A stretch of 64,000 bases of DNA from CAVUDO01 sp963740255 (GCA_963740255.1 CAVUDO010000002.1:1612001-1676000); one strand, 5' to 3'. Counted from the stretch's first letter, positions 8,968-16,443 are shown. The notes: generated by a model not told the origin, from the letters alone. Numbers and translations are program-made.

Positions 8968-9779
8968 TCTCGGGCGTATCCGAGCAGGCGCAGGATCTCC
9001 AGGTAGAGCCAGACCAGGCCGACCAGGATGCCGAACGAGGCGTACCACGCGTACTTGCGCTCCACGCCCGCGTTCACGCCGTCCTCGATCGCCCGGAAGT
9101 CCAGCGCGAACGTCAGTGCGGCGACGCCGATGCAGACCAGGCTGAAGCCGATCGCCAGCGGCCCGCCGTCACGGAGCCCGAGGTTGACGCCGAAGAAGCT
9201 GAGGATGAAGTTGGCCAGCATCAGGACGACGACGCCGATCAGCGCACCCATGACCCACTTGGCGAAGGTGGGAGTCACCCGGATCACCCGGAACTTGTAC
9301 AGCGCCGCCATGCCGAAGAAGACGGCGAACGTGCCGATCACCGCCTGCACGACGATGCCTTCGAACTGGTTCTCGTACACGCGACTGACGATGCCCAGCA
9401 GGACGCCCTCGACCGCGGCATAGGTCAAAATCAGGAACGGGTTGGTGATCCGGGCGAACGAGATGATCAGCCCGAGCACCAGGCCGACGCCGAGCGCGGC
9501 GAACAGCACACCCAGGCTGAACGCCCCCTCGGGCACCAGCACCCAGCTCAGGGCGCCGACCAGACCTACCACCCCGAGCAGCGTGACGGTCCGGATCACG
9601 ACGTCGTCGACGGTCATCCGCTCGCGGGGCTGCGCTTCGAACCCGTACGGAGAGGGCTGTCCGTACGGCGACGCCTGGGGCTGGCCGGGGTATCCGTACG
9701 GTGCCGCCACGCGCTGGGTGCCGGCATGCATCGCGGAACGGTCCACGAGCTTGCCCAGCACCGGGTTGCTGCTCTTCAC
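8964..9779 (-). CDS. Bax inhibitor-1 / YccA family membrane protein
   Basis: A 271-residue integral membrane protein with about seven hydrophobic helices, for example TVTLLGVVGLVGALSWVLV, LFAALGVGLVLGLIISFA and WVMGALIGVVVLMLANFIL. The pattern and the C-terminal sequence (VERKYAWYASFGILVGLVWLYLEILRLL, read in segments) fit the bacterial BI-1/YccA family, whose members include a pH-sensitive calcium leak channel; the role here is unknown. About 55 N-terminal residues before the first helix are Pro/Tyr/Gly-rich. The GTG start at 9779 lies 4 bases after GAGGAGGC. The next gene overlaps its stop. Confidence 0.9.
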   Translation of the reverse strand: MKSSNPVLGKLVDRSAMHAGTQRVAAPYGYPGQPQASPYGQPSPYGFEAQPRERMTVDDVVIRTVTLLGVVGLVGALSWVLVPEGAFSLGVLFAALGVGLVLGLIISFARITNPFLILTYAAVEGVLLGIVSRVYENQFEGIVVQAVIGTFAVFFGMAALYKFRVIRVTPTFAKWVMGALIGVVVLMLANFILSFFGVNLGLRDGGPLAIGFSLVCIGVAALTFALDFRAIEDGVNAGVERKYAWYASFGILVGLVWLYLEILRLLGYARD

Positions 9780-9830
9780 GGTCGCCTCCTCGAAGGCTGT
9801 CCACAGGCCGCTCCCGGCCGCGATCCCAAG

Positions 9831-9878
9831 CTTAGCTCGACTGGCCACGGACGGCTTAGCTCGGCTGGCCACGGGCGG
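9831..9878. repeat. 24-bp direct repeat, two copies, upstream of the Bax inhibitor gene
   Basis: Units 9831-9854 and 9855-9878 match at 22 of 24 positions and contain CTTAGCTCG and TGGCCACGG. They lie 50-100 bases upstream of the GTG start. A tandem operator is one possible reading; chance duplication is another. Confidence 0.55.
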
Positions 9879-9908
9879 CCGGGCTCCACGAGACGGCGGG
9901 AGCGGACG

Positions 9909-10061
9909 GTGCAACTTCTTCATCACTACTCAACAGATCTGGCCTGCTCCCTGGACCTGGAGGCGGCCCGCCGGGTGGCCGAGCACACGGACCTGAGGGA
10001 CAAGCCGAAGTTCGCCAGCAGCAAGCGAGCGTGGTCTTTGCGGAACCATCTGAATGAGTAA
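9909..10061 (+). CDS. possible small ORF or gene remnant
   Basis: A 50-codon frame starting at GTG 9909. Its second half (LDLEAARRVAEHTDLRDKP and following) uses codons with G or C at nearly every third position, as real genes here do, while the first half does not. It resembles nothing I know. It may be the tail of a gene whose beginning has been lost at the edge of the accessory region; the opposite strand is also open but has worse codon use. The stretch 10062-10161 after it holds nothing I can identify. Confidence 0.3.
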   Translation: MQLLHHYSTDLACSLDLEAARRVAEHTDLRDKPKFASSKRAWSLRNHLNE

Positions 10062-10161
10062 CGGCTCGGGCGTTCTTGGCCAGTAGGAATCAATGGTGTG
10101 CGCTGGGATAGAGGCAGCGAGCGTGCCCAACTGCGTTCATGCACGTGGCGTGACCCGCTGC

Positions 10162-10464
10162 TCATGCGTCGCCCCCGTTGAGCTCCTCGCTGGCCAGTTC
10201 CCAGGTTGGGCAGGGCCAGGTGCGTTGGTTGCGCAGGGTGGAGCAGCCGGGGCAGTGCGGGGAGCCGTCGCGTGGTTCGTGCAGGAACAGCACCTTGCCC
10301 AGCGTCCGGCCGAGGAGCTCGACGTCGATCCGGCCTTGGTCGGCGAACACCACGTCGGCCACGGTGCGGGCCGACGCGCGTGCTTCGTCTATCCGTGCCC
10401 AGACCCGGACACGCGAGGCCAAGAAGGCGGCCTGCCTGCCGATGCCGCAGAGGTCAGTTCGCAC
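10162..10464 (-). CDS. small Cys-motif protein (C-x2-C-x7-WPC), copy 1
   Basis: A 100-residue protein. The N-terminal half is helical (AAFLASRVRVWARIDEARAS), followed by a short strand region (VELLGRTLGKVLFLHEPRD) and a Cys cluster HCPGC...TWPCPTW near residues 72-90. Three Cys with His and Trp could bind a metal, but this is inferred. The start is GTG at 10464 with AAGGA 8 bases upstream. It begins inside the end of the copy 2 gene, so the two are probably coupled. Two other small proteins in this island have the same C-x2-C...WPC signature, all beside XRE regulators. Confidence 0.7.
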   Translation of the reverse strand: MRTDLCGIGRQAAFLASRVRVWARIDEARASARTVADVVFADQGRIDVELLGRTLGKVLFLHEPRDGSPHCPGCSTLRNQRTWPCPTWELASEELNGGDA

Positions 10465-10757
10465 GGCGCTTGTCCTTCACGGTCGGGGAACGGGGACGGT
10501 GGCCGGCCGCTCGTCAAGATGACCCGGCGGTCGGAGATATCCGGTGCCTGGTAGGGCACCAGTTCGCGCAGGAAGGTGCTCAGGAAGCGCGAAGTCAGAC
10601 ACGGCCAGGCCGTCGCGCAGGGGCGGCAGTGCCGCTGCTCGAGATCCTCGGGAGCGGGCGTGTGCCGGTGCCAGAGGTCAACCCCGGCTTGCCAGGCGAT
10701 ACCTGGCACGCCGGGGGGAGGTTCACGGGGTGGTGCCGTGGGCCGAGGACTCGGCAC
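10389..10757 (-). CDS. small Cys-motif protein (C-x2-C-x3-WPC), copy 2; end probably frameshifted
   Basis: As read, 122 residues. The start is firm: GTG 10757 follows AGGAGGTG by 7 bases. The signature HCRPCATAWPC lies near residues 45-55 after WHRHTPAPEDLEQ. After about residue 88 the codon use collapses in this frame, while the next frame over reads through well-formed codons to a TGA at 10454-10456 (ending TVKDKRRAN), 11 bases into the copy 1 gene. Removing one base from a four-G run at 10485-10488 or 10492-10495 would give a 100-residue protein with that end. It is divergent from XRE regulator 1. Confidence 0.65.
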   Translation of the reverse strand: MPSPRPTAPPREPPPGVPGIAWQAGVDLWHRHTPAPEDLEQRHCRPCATAWPCLTSRFLSTFLRELVPYQAPDISDRRVILTSGRPPSPFPDREGQAPCELTSAASAGRPPSWPRVSGSGHG

Positions 10758-11036
10758 CGGCAGTCACCTCCTGGTCGCGCTGACAGCGGCGGCACGCCCC
10801 TAGCGAAATGGGATGGGGCACTGAGGAACGTGCCGCCGCTGGACTGGCCCTCGGCGAGGCGAGGCGACCGTCCGGGCACTACCGGGAACATCTGTTTCGT
10901 GCCTGGACATTGGCTCCCCCACATCCCCGCCGAGGGGGTGCAGAGACCGAAGCGGACAGGACTACTGCGGTGGCTTCCTTCTGACGCCGCTCACTGCCCG
11001 CCTCGGCCGTGGAACCAGACAACCGGAGGGGCGAAG

Positions 11037-11117
11037 GTGTCGGACACGTCCGACCACGGTTTGCGACAATGGCCTTACGCTGTGACGACGGACAGGAAAG
11101 CTGGGCAGGGTGGCTGA
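11037..11117 (+). CDS. possible 26-residue leader peptide before XRE regulator 1
   Basis: A GTG at 11037 is preceded by GGAGGGG at 11025-11031 and opens 26 codons ending in a TGA at 11115-11117, 8 bases inside the XRE gene that starts at 11110. The predicted peptide begins MSDTSDHGLRQWPY. The overlap would couple its translation to that of the regulator. The peptide is too short to judge by composition; the strong ribosome site and overlap are the evidence. Confidence 0.35.
   Translation: MSDTSDHGLRQWPYAVTTDRKAGQGG
11039..11054. promoter_or_regulatory. inverted repeat upstream of XRE regulator 1
   Basis: GTCGGAC-AC-GTCCGAC is a perfect 7-bp inverted repeat with a 2-bp spacer, 56 bases before the XRE start. 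It could be an operator for the regulator itself. It overlaps the proposed leader ORF. Confidence 0.35.
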
Positions 11118-12549
11118 CTCCGAGCAGGTAGCTGAGGCCCGGCGGGCACTCGGCCGGCAGCTCGCCGCCTACCGGCAGACCGCTGGCTACAACCAGACAG
11201 CTTTCGCCCCGCTGACCGGGTACAGCCGGAGCACCCTGGCTAACGTCGAGGTCGGACGCCAGAACGTGCCCCGTGACTTCTGGGAGCGGTGCGACACGGC
11301 TCTGGCAGCGGCCGGGGCCTTGGTGGCTGCCAGCGAGGCACTGGAAGCGGCTATCGAGAGGCAGCGCGACCTCTCGTCACAGGCAGCACAAGCTGACCGG
11401 GCGGCGAAGGTCGAACAGTGGCGGGAACGTCCGTACACGACGTGGCAGCGTGAGGACTCCCTGGCCACTGACCATGCACAGGAACTGACGCTGTCTAGTG
11501 AGGAGTGGTCGGCATCGGATTGGGCGGCGCTTGCCGCCCTACTTGAAACCAACGCCGCGCCGGCCCTCGCGCCGCACAGCGTTGCGCGACTCATGCATGA
11601 ATGGCTCGTAGTCCAGCCACCGCAGATAGCGGAGCTGCGGTCGGGCCGTCGCATTGGTGAAGCGGCGGTCACCAAGGCGGAACGCCGAGTATCCCAGCTC
11701 CGCCGTCTTGACGACTTCGTGGGCGGCGGCGATCTACATGTCCTGATCGAGCGTGAGTTTCAGGCGATGCGCGCCTTACTGCGTGACGCCTCCTACACCG
11801 AGCCTTTGGCCAGGCGGCTCTTCGGAGCGATTGGCGAGCTGTGCCAGCTCGCCGGGTGGGTAACGGCCGACAACGGGGCCTATGACCGGGCCGCGCGATA
11901 TTTCGGTGTCGGGGTGAAAGCGGCGCACGCTGCCGGCGATCGGCCGCTGGCGGCCAACCTGATTTCGACGCTGGCTTACCAGCTCAGCAGCGTCGGCAAC
12001 CGCGCCGACGGACTCTTGCTGGCCCAAACAGCGCTGTCAGGTGCCGAACAATCCGCGACACCGACGGCGCGCACCTTGTTCCGGGAACGGGTGGCGTGGG
12101 CACACGCCCGCGCTGGCCAACGGCGGCTGACCGAACAAGCCTTGTTCGCGGTGGAGGCCGACTATGACCGACGCCGGTCGGAGGACGACGACCCCGACTG
12201 GGCCTACTGGCTGGACGAAGACGAGATCACGATCATGGCAGCGCGGTGCTACGTCGAGCTGCACGACTCGGAGCGGGCGATTGCGCTGCTGAGCGATGTA
12301 CTCGGCCGCTACGACGAGAGCCGGACACGCGAAGTGGCGCTCTACACCAGTTGGCTGGCCGAAGCGCATGTGCAGGCCGGGGACATTGAGCACGCGGCTG
12401 AGCTGGCGATGCGAACCGCAACCGTCTCCGACCACACCGCGTCATCTAGAGCAGGGGAGCGGGTTGCCGTGCTGCGTCGGCTACTGGAGCCGCACGGGCC
12501 AGTGAGTGGAGTGCGGGAGTTCTTGGAGCTGGCTGGACACGGAAAGTGA
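11110..12549 (+). CDS. XRE-family regulator 1 with TPR-like C-terminus; contains a TTA codon
   Basis: A 479-residue cytoplasmic regulator. Residues ~10-65 form the XRE helix-turn-helix (LAAYRQTAGYNQTAFAPLTG then SRSTLANVEVGRQNVP). The remainder is helical and repeat-like (LARRLFGAIGELCQLAGWV, YFGVGVKAAHAAGDRPLAAN, LSSVGNRADGLLLAQTAL), as in TPR-type sensors of the NsdA kind. Codon 223 (11776-11778) is TTA, the only in-frame TTA I found in the window, and tRNA-Leu(UAA) lies 4.5 kb away. The start is GTG 11110. It is divergent from two small Cys-motif genes and may control them. GC at third positions is visibly lower than in the core genes, consistent with accessory origin. Confidence 0.87.
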   Translation: MADSEQVAEARRALGRQLAAYRQTAGYNQTAFAPLTGYSRSTLANVEVGRQNVPRDFWERCDTALAAAGALVAASEALEAAIERQRDLSSQAAQADRAAKVEQWRERPYTTWQREDSLATDHAQELTLSSEEWSASDWAALAALLETNAAPALAPHSVARLMHEWLVVQPPQIAELRSGRRIGEAAVTKAERRVSQLRRLDDFVGGGDLHVLIEREFQAMRALLRDASYTEPLARRLFGAIGELCQLAGWVTADNGAYDRAARYFGVGVKAAHAAGDRPLAANLISTLAYQLSSVGNRADGLLLAQTALSGAEQSATPTARTLFRERVAWAHARAGQRRLTEQALFAVEADYDRRRSEDDDPDWAYWLDEDEITIMAARCYVELHDSERAIALLSDVLGRYDESRTREVALYTSWLAEAHVQAGDIEHAAELAMRTATVSDHTASSRAGERVAVLRRLLEPHGPVSGVREFLELAGHGK

Positions 12550-12586
12550 GGAGGTGTTGGCACGGGTGAGCGCTTCTCAACGGAAC

Positions 12587-12788
12587 GTCGGTGAGTGCCA
12601 CGGTCTCCGCTGCCTCCCCATGATGGAAGGGCAGGGACGCGACGGTTACCGGGAATCCAGTGCCACCCGTGGGTGTGTGGGATTCGCCGCCGCGCCCCTG
12701 CCCCGTCTCACCCCCGAGGACTCCACGGTCAGCCCGGCCGGGTGAGACTTGGACGATCACCCTGCGGTGATCACGCGACAACGTTAGG
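12587..12788 (-). repeat. ~200-bp leader repeat, copy 1 (followed by a truncated gene start)
   Basis: This segment is about 90% identical to 14426-14624. On the minus strand it reads as a leader: a hairpin (arms 12755-12761 and 12766-12772, loop CTGC), a longer stem (12705-12713 with 12740-12748), a GGGAGG site, then GTG and four codons for ALTD. After those codons the match to copy 2 ends and the sequence becomes the antisense of the end of XRE 1. Copy 1 has six extra bases between GGGAGG and GTG. It looks like a remnant of a second leader-plus-small-gene unit, and it fills the gap between the convergent XRE 1 and XRE 2 genes. Confidence 0.85.
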
Positions 12789-12838
12789 TACGACTCATCG
12801 GGAGAAGTGACACACGTTGTGTCACCGCTTCGAACGGC

Positions 12839-14092
12839 CTAAGCGACTCGGAGGCGTTCCGCGAGCGGGCGCAGCAGAGGCCGGGTTGTCGCGGTCTCTC
12901 GGCGGAGCATCTGCCGGATGCCTTCCCGCGCGGTCGGGGAGAACGCGACCTGCTCGGGGGACTGCCGGTCCGCCGACGACAACGCCTCAAGGGCAGGAAC
13001 GTCGTCTCGGAGCAGCATGTGGGAGTGGGCGAGGTCGAGCAGATGGGACACCCGCCGCTCTACTGACGGGGCGCGATCAACAATGACGGACGCCGCATCC
13101 CGTAGCGCGGTGCGGGACTGGCCCAGCTCGACCGCGTAGGACACCCGGTGGATGGCGACGTTGGTCGGACCGAACGCCGTGCGCCAGTCGTTGCGGTCCT
13201 TGCCGAGGCGGGCTGCCAGCTGGGTGGCGTGCCGCAGGTGGCGCCTACCTCCCGCGCGGTCATCCAGCCGCACGGCACCGATCATCCCGATCAGATGCAG
13301 TGCACCGGCCGCAGACAGCAACGGACCAGATGCGCCATCTTGGCGGAGTTCCGGTCCAATCCGAGCGAGTGTGTCGTCGACCGTGGCACGGACCTGCTCA
13401 GAGTTCCCCAGGGTCGACATGGCCTGCGCGTAGTTCCACGCCGTTGCCCCGGTCAGCGCGGGCCGGTCGACGCGCTCCGCGACAGAGACGCCCCGCTCAG
13501 CGGCGACGAACGCCAGGTCGTACTCGCCGACCCACTTAGTCCACGCCCGTGCAAGGAGGTAGACCATCCCGGCCAGGTGCGCGGCACGGCGAAGCTCCGC
13601 CCCGTCGAGCCCACGCACCGCAGCTTCGGCGTCGACGATGAGGCCCGGCAGTGCGCCTCCAGTGCGGGTGTACCGCCATGGCGAAGCGGCTTGCGCCACC
13701 GTCCACGCATCGTTGACGCGATCCGCGAAGCGATCCAGTTCGGGCGGCATACCGGGAGCGGCCAGACCGGGGTGACGCAGCAGGACGGCGCGAACGTCGG
13801 CAACGGCTTCGTGGTGCGGCTGCCCGCTCGCCGAAAGCGAGAGCGGCTGTCCCGTCAGCGCACGCAGGTCATCGACACGCAGCGCACGGGCAATGTCGAT
13901 GAGTTGGGAGAACTTTGCAACGCCACGGACACCGGATTCCCACTTGCGCCACAAGCTCGTGCTGACTCCCGCCAGCCCGGCGGCTTCCTCCTGAGTCAGG
14001 CCCAGGCGATCCCGGTGCAGCCGGATGCGCTCATGGATCGCAAGATCGTCCGGCATTCTCGGACGATCACCCGTCCCGGTGACTCGGGCCAA
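12839..14092 (-). CDS. XRE-family regulator 2
   Basis: A 417-residue regulator. The helix-turn-helix is at about residues 19-72 (IRLHRDRLGLTQEEAAGLAG then VSTSLWRKWESGVRGV), followed by a long helical domain with repeat-like segments (AGMVYLLARAWTKWVGEYDL, ATAWNYAQAMSTLGNSEQVR). The start is TTG at 14092, 4 bases after GGAGGTG. XRE 3 has nearly the same ribosome-site context (TTCGGAGGTG), so the two leaders are related. A conserved 66-bp segment lies 55-120 bases upstream and the small Cys-motif gene copy 3 precedes it in the same direction. Confidence 0.87.
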   Translation of the reverse strand: MARVTGTGDRPRMPDDLAIHERIRLHRDRLGLTQEEAAGLAGVSTSLWRKWESGVRGVAKFSQLIDIARALRVDDLRALTGQPLSLSASGQPHHEAVADVRAVLLRHPGLAAPGMPPELDRFADRVNDAWTVAQAASPWRYTRTGGALPGLIVDAEAAVRGLDGAELRRAAHLAGMVYLLARAWTKWVGEYDLAFVAAERGVSVAERVDRPALTGATAWNYAQAMSTLGNSEQVRATVDDTLARIGPELRQDGASGPLLSAAGALHLIGMIGAVRLDDRAGGRRHLRHATQLAARLGKDRNDWRTAFGPTNVAIHRVSYAVELGQSRTALRDAASVIVDRAPSVERRVSHLLDLAHSHMLLRDDVPALEALSSADRQSPEQVAFSPTAREGIRQMLRRETATTRPLLRPLAERLRVA

Positions 14093-14146
14093 GGCGCACC
14101 TCCGAACCTGGGGTCTTGCCTCAACGGTAGCTGGTACGGGTGCCAG

Positions 14147-14212
14147 GCACGAAAAGGATTCGTGCGATTACCAAGAGTCATCGTTTCGTCCGGGCCAGGG
14201 CATCGGGTGTGG
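14147..14212 (-). promoter_or_regulatory. conserved 66-bp upstream element of XRE regulator 2
   Basis: Aligns without gaps to 16171-16236, upstream of XRE 3, at 52 of 66 positions. It contains a perfect inverted repeat GCACGAA-N5-TTCGTGC (14147-14153 and 14159-14165) followed by a well-kept GATTACCAAGAGTCA. XRE 1 has the matching half TTTCGTGCCTGG at 10895-10906. An operator/promoter shared by the regulators is the simplest explanation. Confidence 0.55.
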
Positions 14213-14260
14213 GCGCATCCGTAGCAGTTCCTCAGCGTCGGCGTGAGGGTCCCGGTGCCC

Positions 14261-14440
14261 TCACCGCAACAGCTCGCGCCTGACGCTTGCCGCGTCGCTC
14301 GCCGCCCGGCACGGCCACGACTCCACGCACCAGCCACACACGGCATTTCTGTCGGCATTCTCGTGGCGGGTGTGCAGGCTCAGCGTCGCGGCGGCCTGCT
14401 CGGCCGCGATGCGCTCATGGTCGTGGTCGGTGAGTGCCAC
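14261..14440 (-). CDS. small Cys-motif protein (C-x2-C-x3-WPC), copy 3
   Basis: A 59-residue protein starting MALTDHDHERIAAEQ and carrying CGWCVESWPCRAA near residues 39-51. The start is a GTG at 14440, 5 bases after GGGAGG, and the codons have good third-position GC. It shares an H-x-R-H segment followed by the Cys cluster with copy 2 at 10389-10757. The gene lies 168 bases upstream of XRE 2 in the same direction, with the 66-bp element between them, and its own leader is the duplicated ~200-bp segment. A metal site is possible but unproven. Confidence 0.72.
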   Translation of the reverse strand: MALTDHDHERIAAEQAAATLSLHTRHENADRNAVCGWCVESWPCRAASDAASVRRELLR

Positions 14441-14624
14441 GGTCGCCTCCCCATGATGGAAGGGCAGGGACGCGACGGTTACCGGGAATCCAGTGCCACC
14501 CGTGGGTGTATGGGATTCGCCGCCGCGCCCCTGCCCCGTCTCACCCCTCCGAGGACTCGACGGTCAGCCCGGTCGGGTGAGACTTGGACGGTCACCCTGC
14601 GGTGACCACGCGACGACGCTAAGT
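14426..14624 (-). repeat. ~200-bp leader repeat, copy 2 (intact leader of small gene copy 3)
   Basis: Partner of 12587-12788. The hairpin is at 14590-14596 with 14601-14607 (loop CTGC) and the longer stem at 14538-14546 with 14575-14583. Compared with copy 1, the second pair of the hairpin has changed from A:T to G:C on both sides, which keeps the stem. The segment ends in GGGAGG-CGACC-GTG, the start of the small gene. This covers most of the gap between XRE 3 and the small gene. Confidence 0.85.
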
Positions 14625-14712
14625 GCGGCCCAGGGCCACGCCGGGCACAGGCCAGCACCCATGGTTGAGGGGTACAGGCTGTACCCCTCGTCCGTGTCGG
14701 GACTGTCCCCGA

Positions 14713-15933
14713 CTACGCCGGGAGGCCCAGCTTCTCCACAAGGTCCGCCGCGTCTCCGCGAACAGTTGCACCGCCGGTGCGCGCGAGTTCCAGTGCGGCG
14801 CTCTGCGTGAACAGGTTGAAGCGCGCGGTGTCCGGTGACGTGTCGTACGCCTTGCGGAGCAGGTGGACGGTGGCCACCGGCTCACGGCGCAGGCTGTAGG
14901 CACGGGCCGTCTCGATCAGGTGGAAGCTGCGCCGGGTCATAGACGGCATCGCGTCCAACGTGAGGCTGTCTGCCTGTCGTACCGCGTCCCCTGCTCTCAT
15001 CAAGTCGGCGTTCATCGTCACCGCGTACGCCTCGACCATGGCCGGGCCGAAGATCAGCCATGGGTGGACGTAGCCGGAGCCGAGGACGTCGGCCGCGTGC
15101 CTCGCCTCGTCCCAAAGCCGCCAGGCGTCGCCGCCCCGGCCGACCTTCGCGTAGGACAGCGCCATCGCCAGGCGCAGCAGTCCCCAGCGGGCAAGGTCTT
15201 CCCGGTCGTCAGCCGGGCGCAGCAGCTCCCCGGCCTGGGTCGCCAGCTCGATTCGGCCTTCGTGCCGCTCGCCGGCATCGCGGAAGACGTGGTTTATGTA
15301 CCAGGCTGCCCCGGCGATGGCTTGCGGGTTGTCGGCGTCCTGAGCGGCGGTCATCGCACGGTCACCCGTGAGGTACACGAGCTCCTGACGAGGCTGAAAG
15401 GACAGGTAGAGCTGCGCCAGGTGGTAGACCTGCGCCAGGTACACCAGCGCACGGCGGCGCTCGTGGCCGTCGAGCCGGCGGGCGCTCTCCCGTGCGTGGT
15501 CGAGCAGGCCAGGGAGCACCGTGGCCACGGCGGTGCGCTGGCGCCGTGCACCGTGCCACAGCTCCCACGCCTGGCGGACCTGCGTCGCGAGTTCGTCAGC
15601 GGTCAGCGGCTCCCCGTTCGCCGTGCCAAGCGGGTAGGAGACCAGCGCCTGCGCGACCGCCGGCAACGACTCGTGCGCCGACTTCGCGTAGGCCGCACTG
15701 GACACATCCTGCTGCCCCGTCAGATCGGCCAGCTCCGAGACGCGGAGCACCTGCGCGAGCCTGAGCAGCATCGGCAGGCGCGGCGGCAGCAGGCGGCCAG
15801 TCTCAATCGCCTTCACCCACTCGGCCGACCTGCCGACCAGGCCACCCAGCACCGGACGTGACATGCCGGCCCGGTCACGGAAAACGCGAACGCGTTCACC
15901 GAACACCATCCCGGCATGTACCTGTCGCGCCAC
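14713..15933 (-). CDS. XRE-family regulator 3
   Basis: A 406-residue regulator of the same build as XRE 2: helix-turn-helix at about residues 9-65 (VRVFRDRAGMSRPVLGGLVG then SAEWVKAIETGRLLPP) and a helical C-terminal domain (YLAQVYHLAQLYLSF, AGAAWYINHVFRDAGERHEG). The start GTG 15933 follows GGAGGTG by 5 bases and is preferred to the ATG further in. The conserved 66-bp element lies about 240 bases upstream, next to tRNA-Leu. Its target and any ligand are unknown. Confidence 0.87.
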   Translation of the reverse strand: MARQVHAGMVFGERVRVFRDRAGMSRPVLGGLVGRSAEWVKAIETGRLLPPRLPMLLRLAQVLRVSELADLTGQQDVSSAAYAKSAHESLPAVAQALVSYPLGTANGEPLTADELATQVRQAWELWHGARRQRTAVATVLPGLLDHARESARRLDGHERRRALVYLAQVYHLAQLYLSFQPRQELVYLTGDRAMTAAQDADNPQAIAGAAWYINHVFRDAGERHEGRIELATQAGELLRPADDREDLARWGLLRLAMALSYAKVGRGGDAWRLWDEARHAADVLGSGYVHPWLIFGPAMVEAYAVTMNADLMRAGDAVRQADSLTLDAMPSMTRRSFHLIETARAYSLRREPVATVHLLRKAYDTSPDTARFNLFTQSAALELARTGGATVRGDAADLVEKLGLPA

Positions 15934-16170
15934 GGCGTCACCTCCGAACCTTGGCCTAGCCTGCCCACGACGGTACGCGCTGCGCGTGGCATCGACGCCC
16001 GGACGACACCTGAGCGCGGTACGCACGACTCGCGCTCGCCGCATTCGGGTTCACGGCGTGGAGGGCGACCAGTATCAACGGAACGAGGTGCCTATGCCTC
16101 CGCCCTGCTCCACACAGCTCAACCAGGGCCACACTCCCCAGAACGGCTGACCGCCCGTGGTGCCCCCTCG

Positions 16171-16236
16171 GCACGAAGCGAACTTGTGCAATTACTAAGA
16201 GTCACTGTTGCGCCCTAGCCAGGGCCTCGGGTGTGG
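16171..16236 (-). promoter_or_regulatory. conserved 66-bp element upstream of XRE regulator 3
   Basis: Partner of 14147-14212. The palindrome is imperfect here (GCACGAA-N5-CTTGTGC) with the same 5-base spacer. Its right end stops 2 bases short of the tRNA gene. The rest of the gap 15934-16170 holds no gene I can support; an 18-codon frame beginning ATG at about 16094 is too weak to call. Confidence 0.5.
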
Positions 16237-16238
16237 GG

Positions 16239-16321
16239 TGCCCGGGGCGGGAATCGAACCCGCACGCCCTCTCGGGCAACCGTTTTTAAGACGGTCGTGG
16301 CTGCCTTTACACCACCCGGGC
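16239..16321 (-). tRNA. bldA: tRNA-Leu (anticodon UAA), bldA type
   Basis: An 83-nt class II tRNA without encoded CCA. The 7-bp acceptor stem pairs GCCCGGG with CCCGGGC, followed by discriminator A. The anticodon arm ACCGT-CTTAAAA-ACGGT gives anticodon UAA. A long variable arm (GCCCGAGAGGGC) and a T arm with GGTTCGATTCC are present. In Streptomyces the sole tRNA reading the rare UUA codon is bldA, which gates developmental and antibiotic genes. Whether it is the only UUA-reading tRNA here cannot be seen from this window. It neighbours an XRE regulator cluster, one member of which has a TTA codon. Confidence 0.93.
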
Positions 16322-16443
16322 TGGCTCACTCACGGTACGCGGAACGCACAGCCACGCACCCGGGTTCGGCGGAAGTCCAGCCGGCACCGTCCCGTCCCTG
16401 CATCGCGGGAACAGGCCACCGCGTTGCACCCCCGCGCCGCAGT

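Noticed and set aside
16094..16150. 18-codon small gene upstream of XRE 3
   Set aside because: Too short to judge, with no conservation evidence in the window.
9909..16321. Integrative element inserted at tRNA-Leu
   Set aside because: No integrase, excisionase or replication gene is present, and no duplicate of the tRNA 3' end is found; the nearby repeat lies beside the tRNA, not in it.
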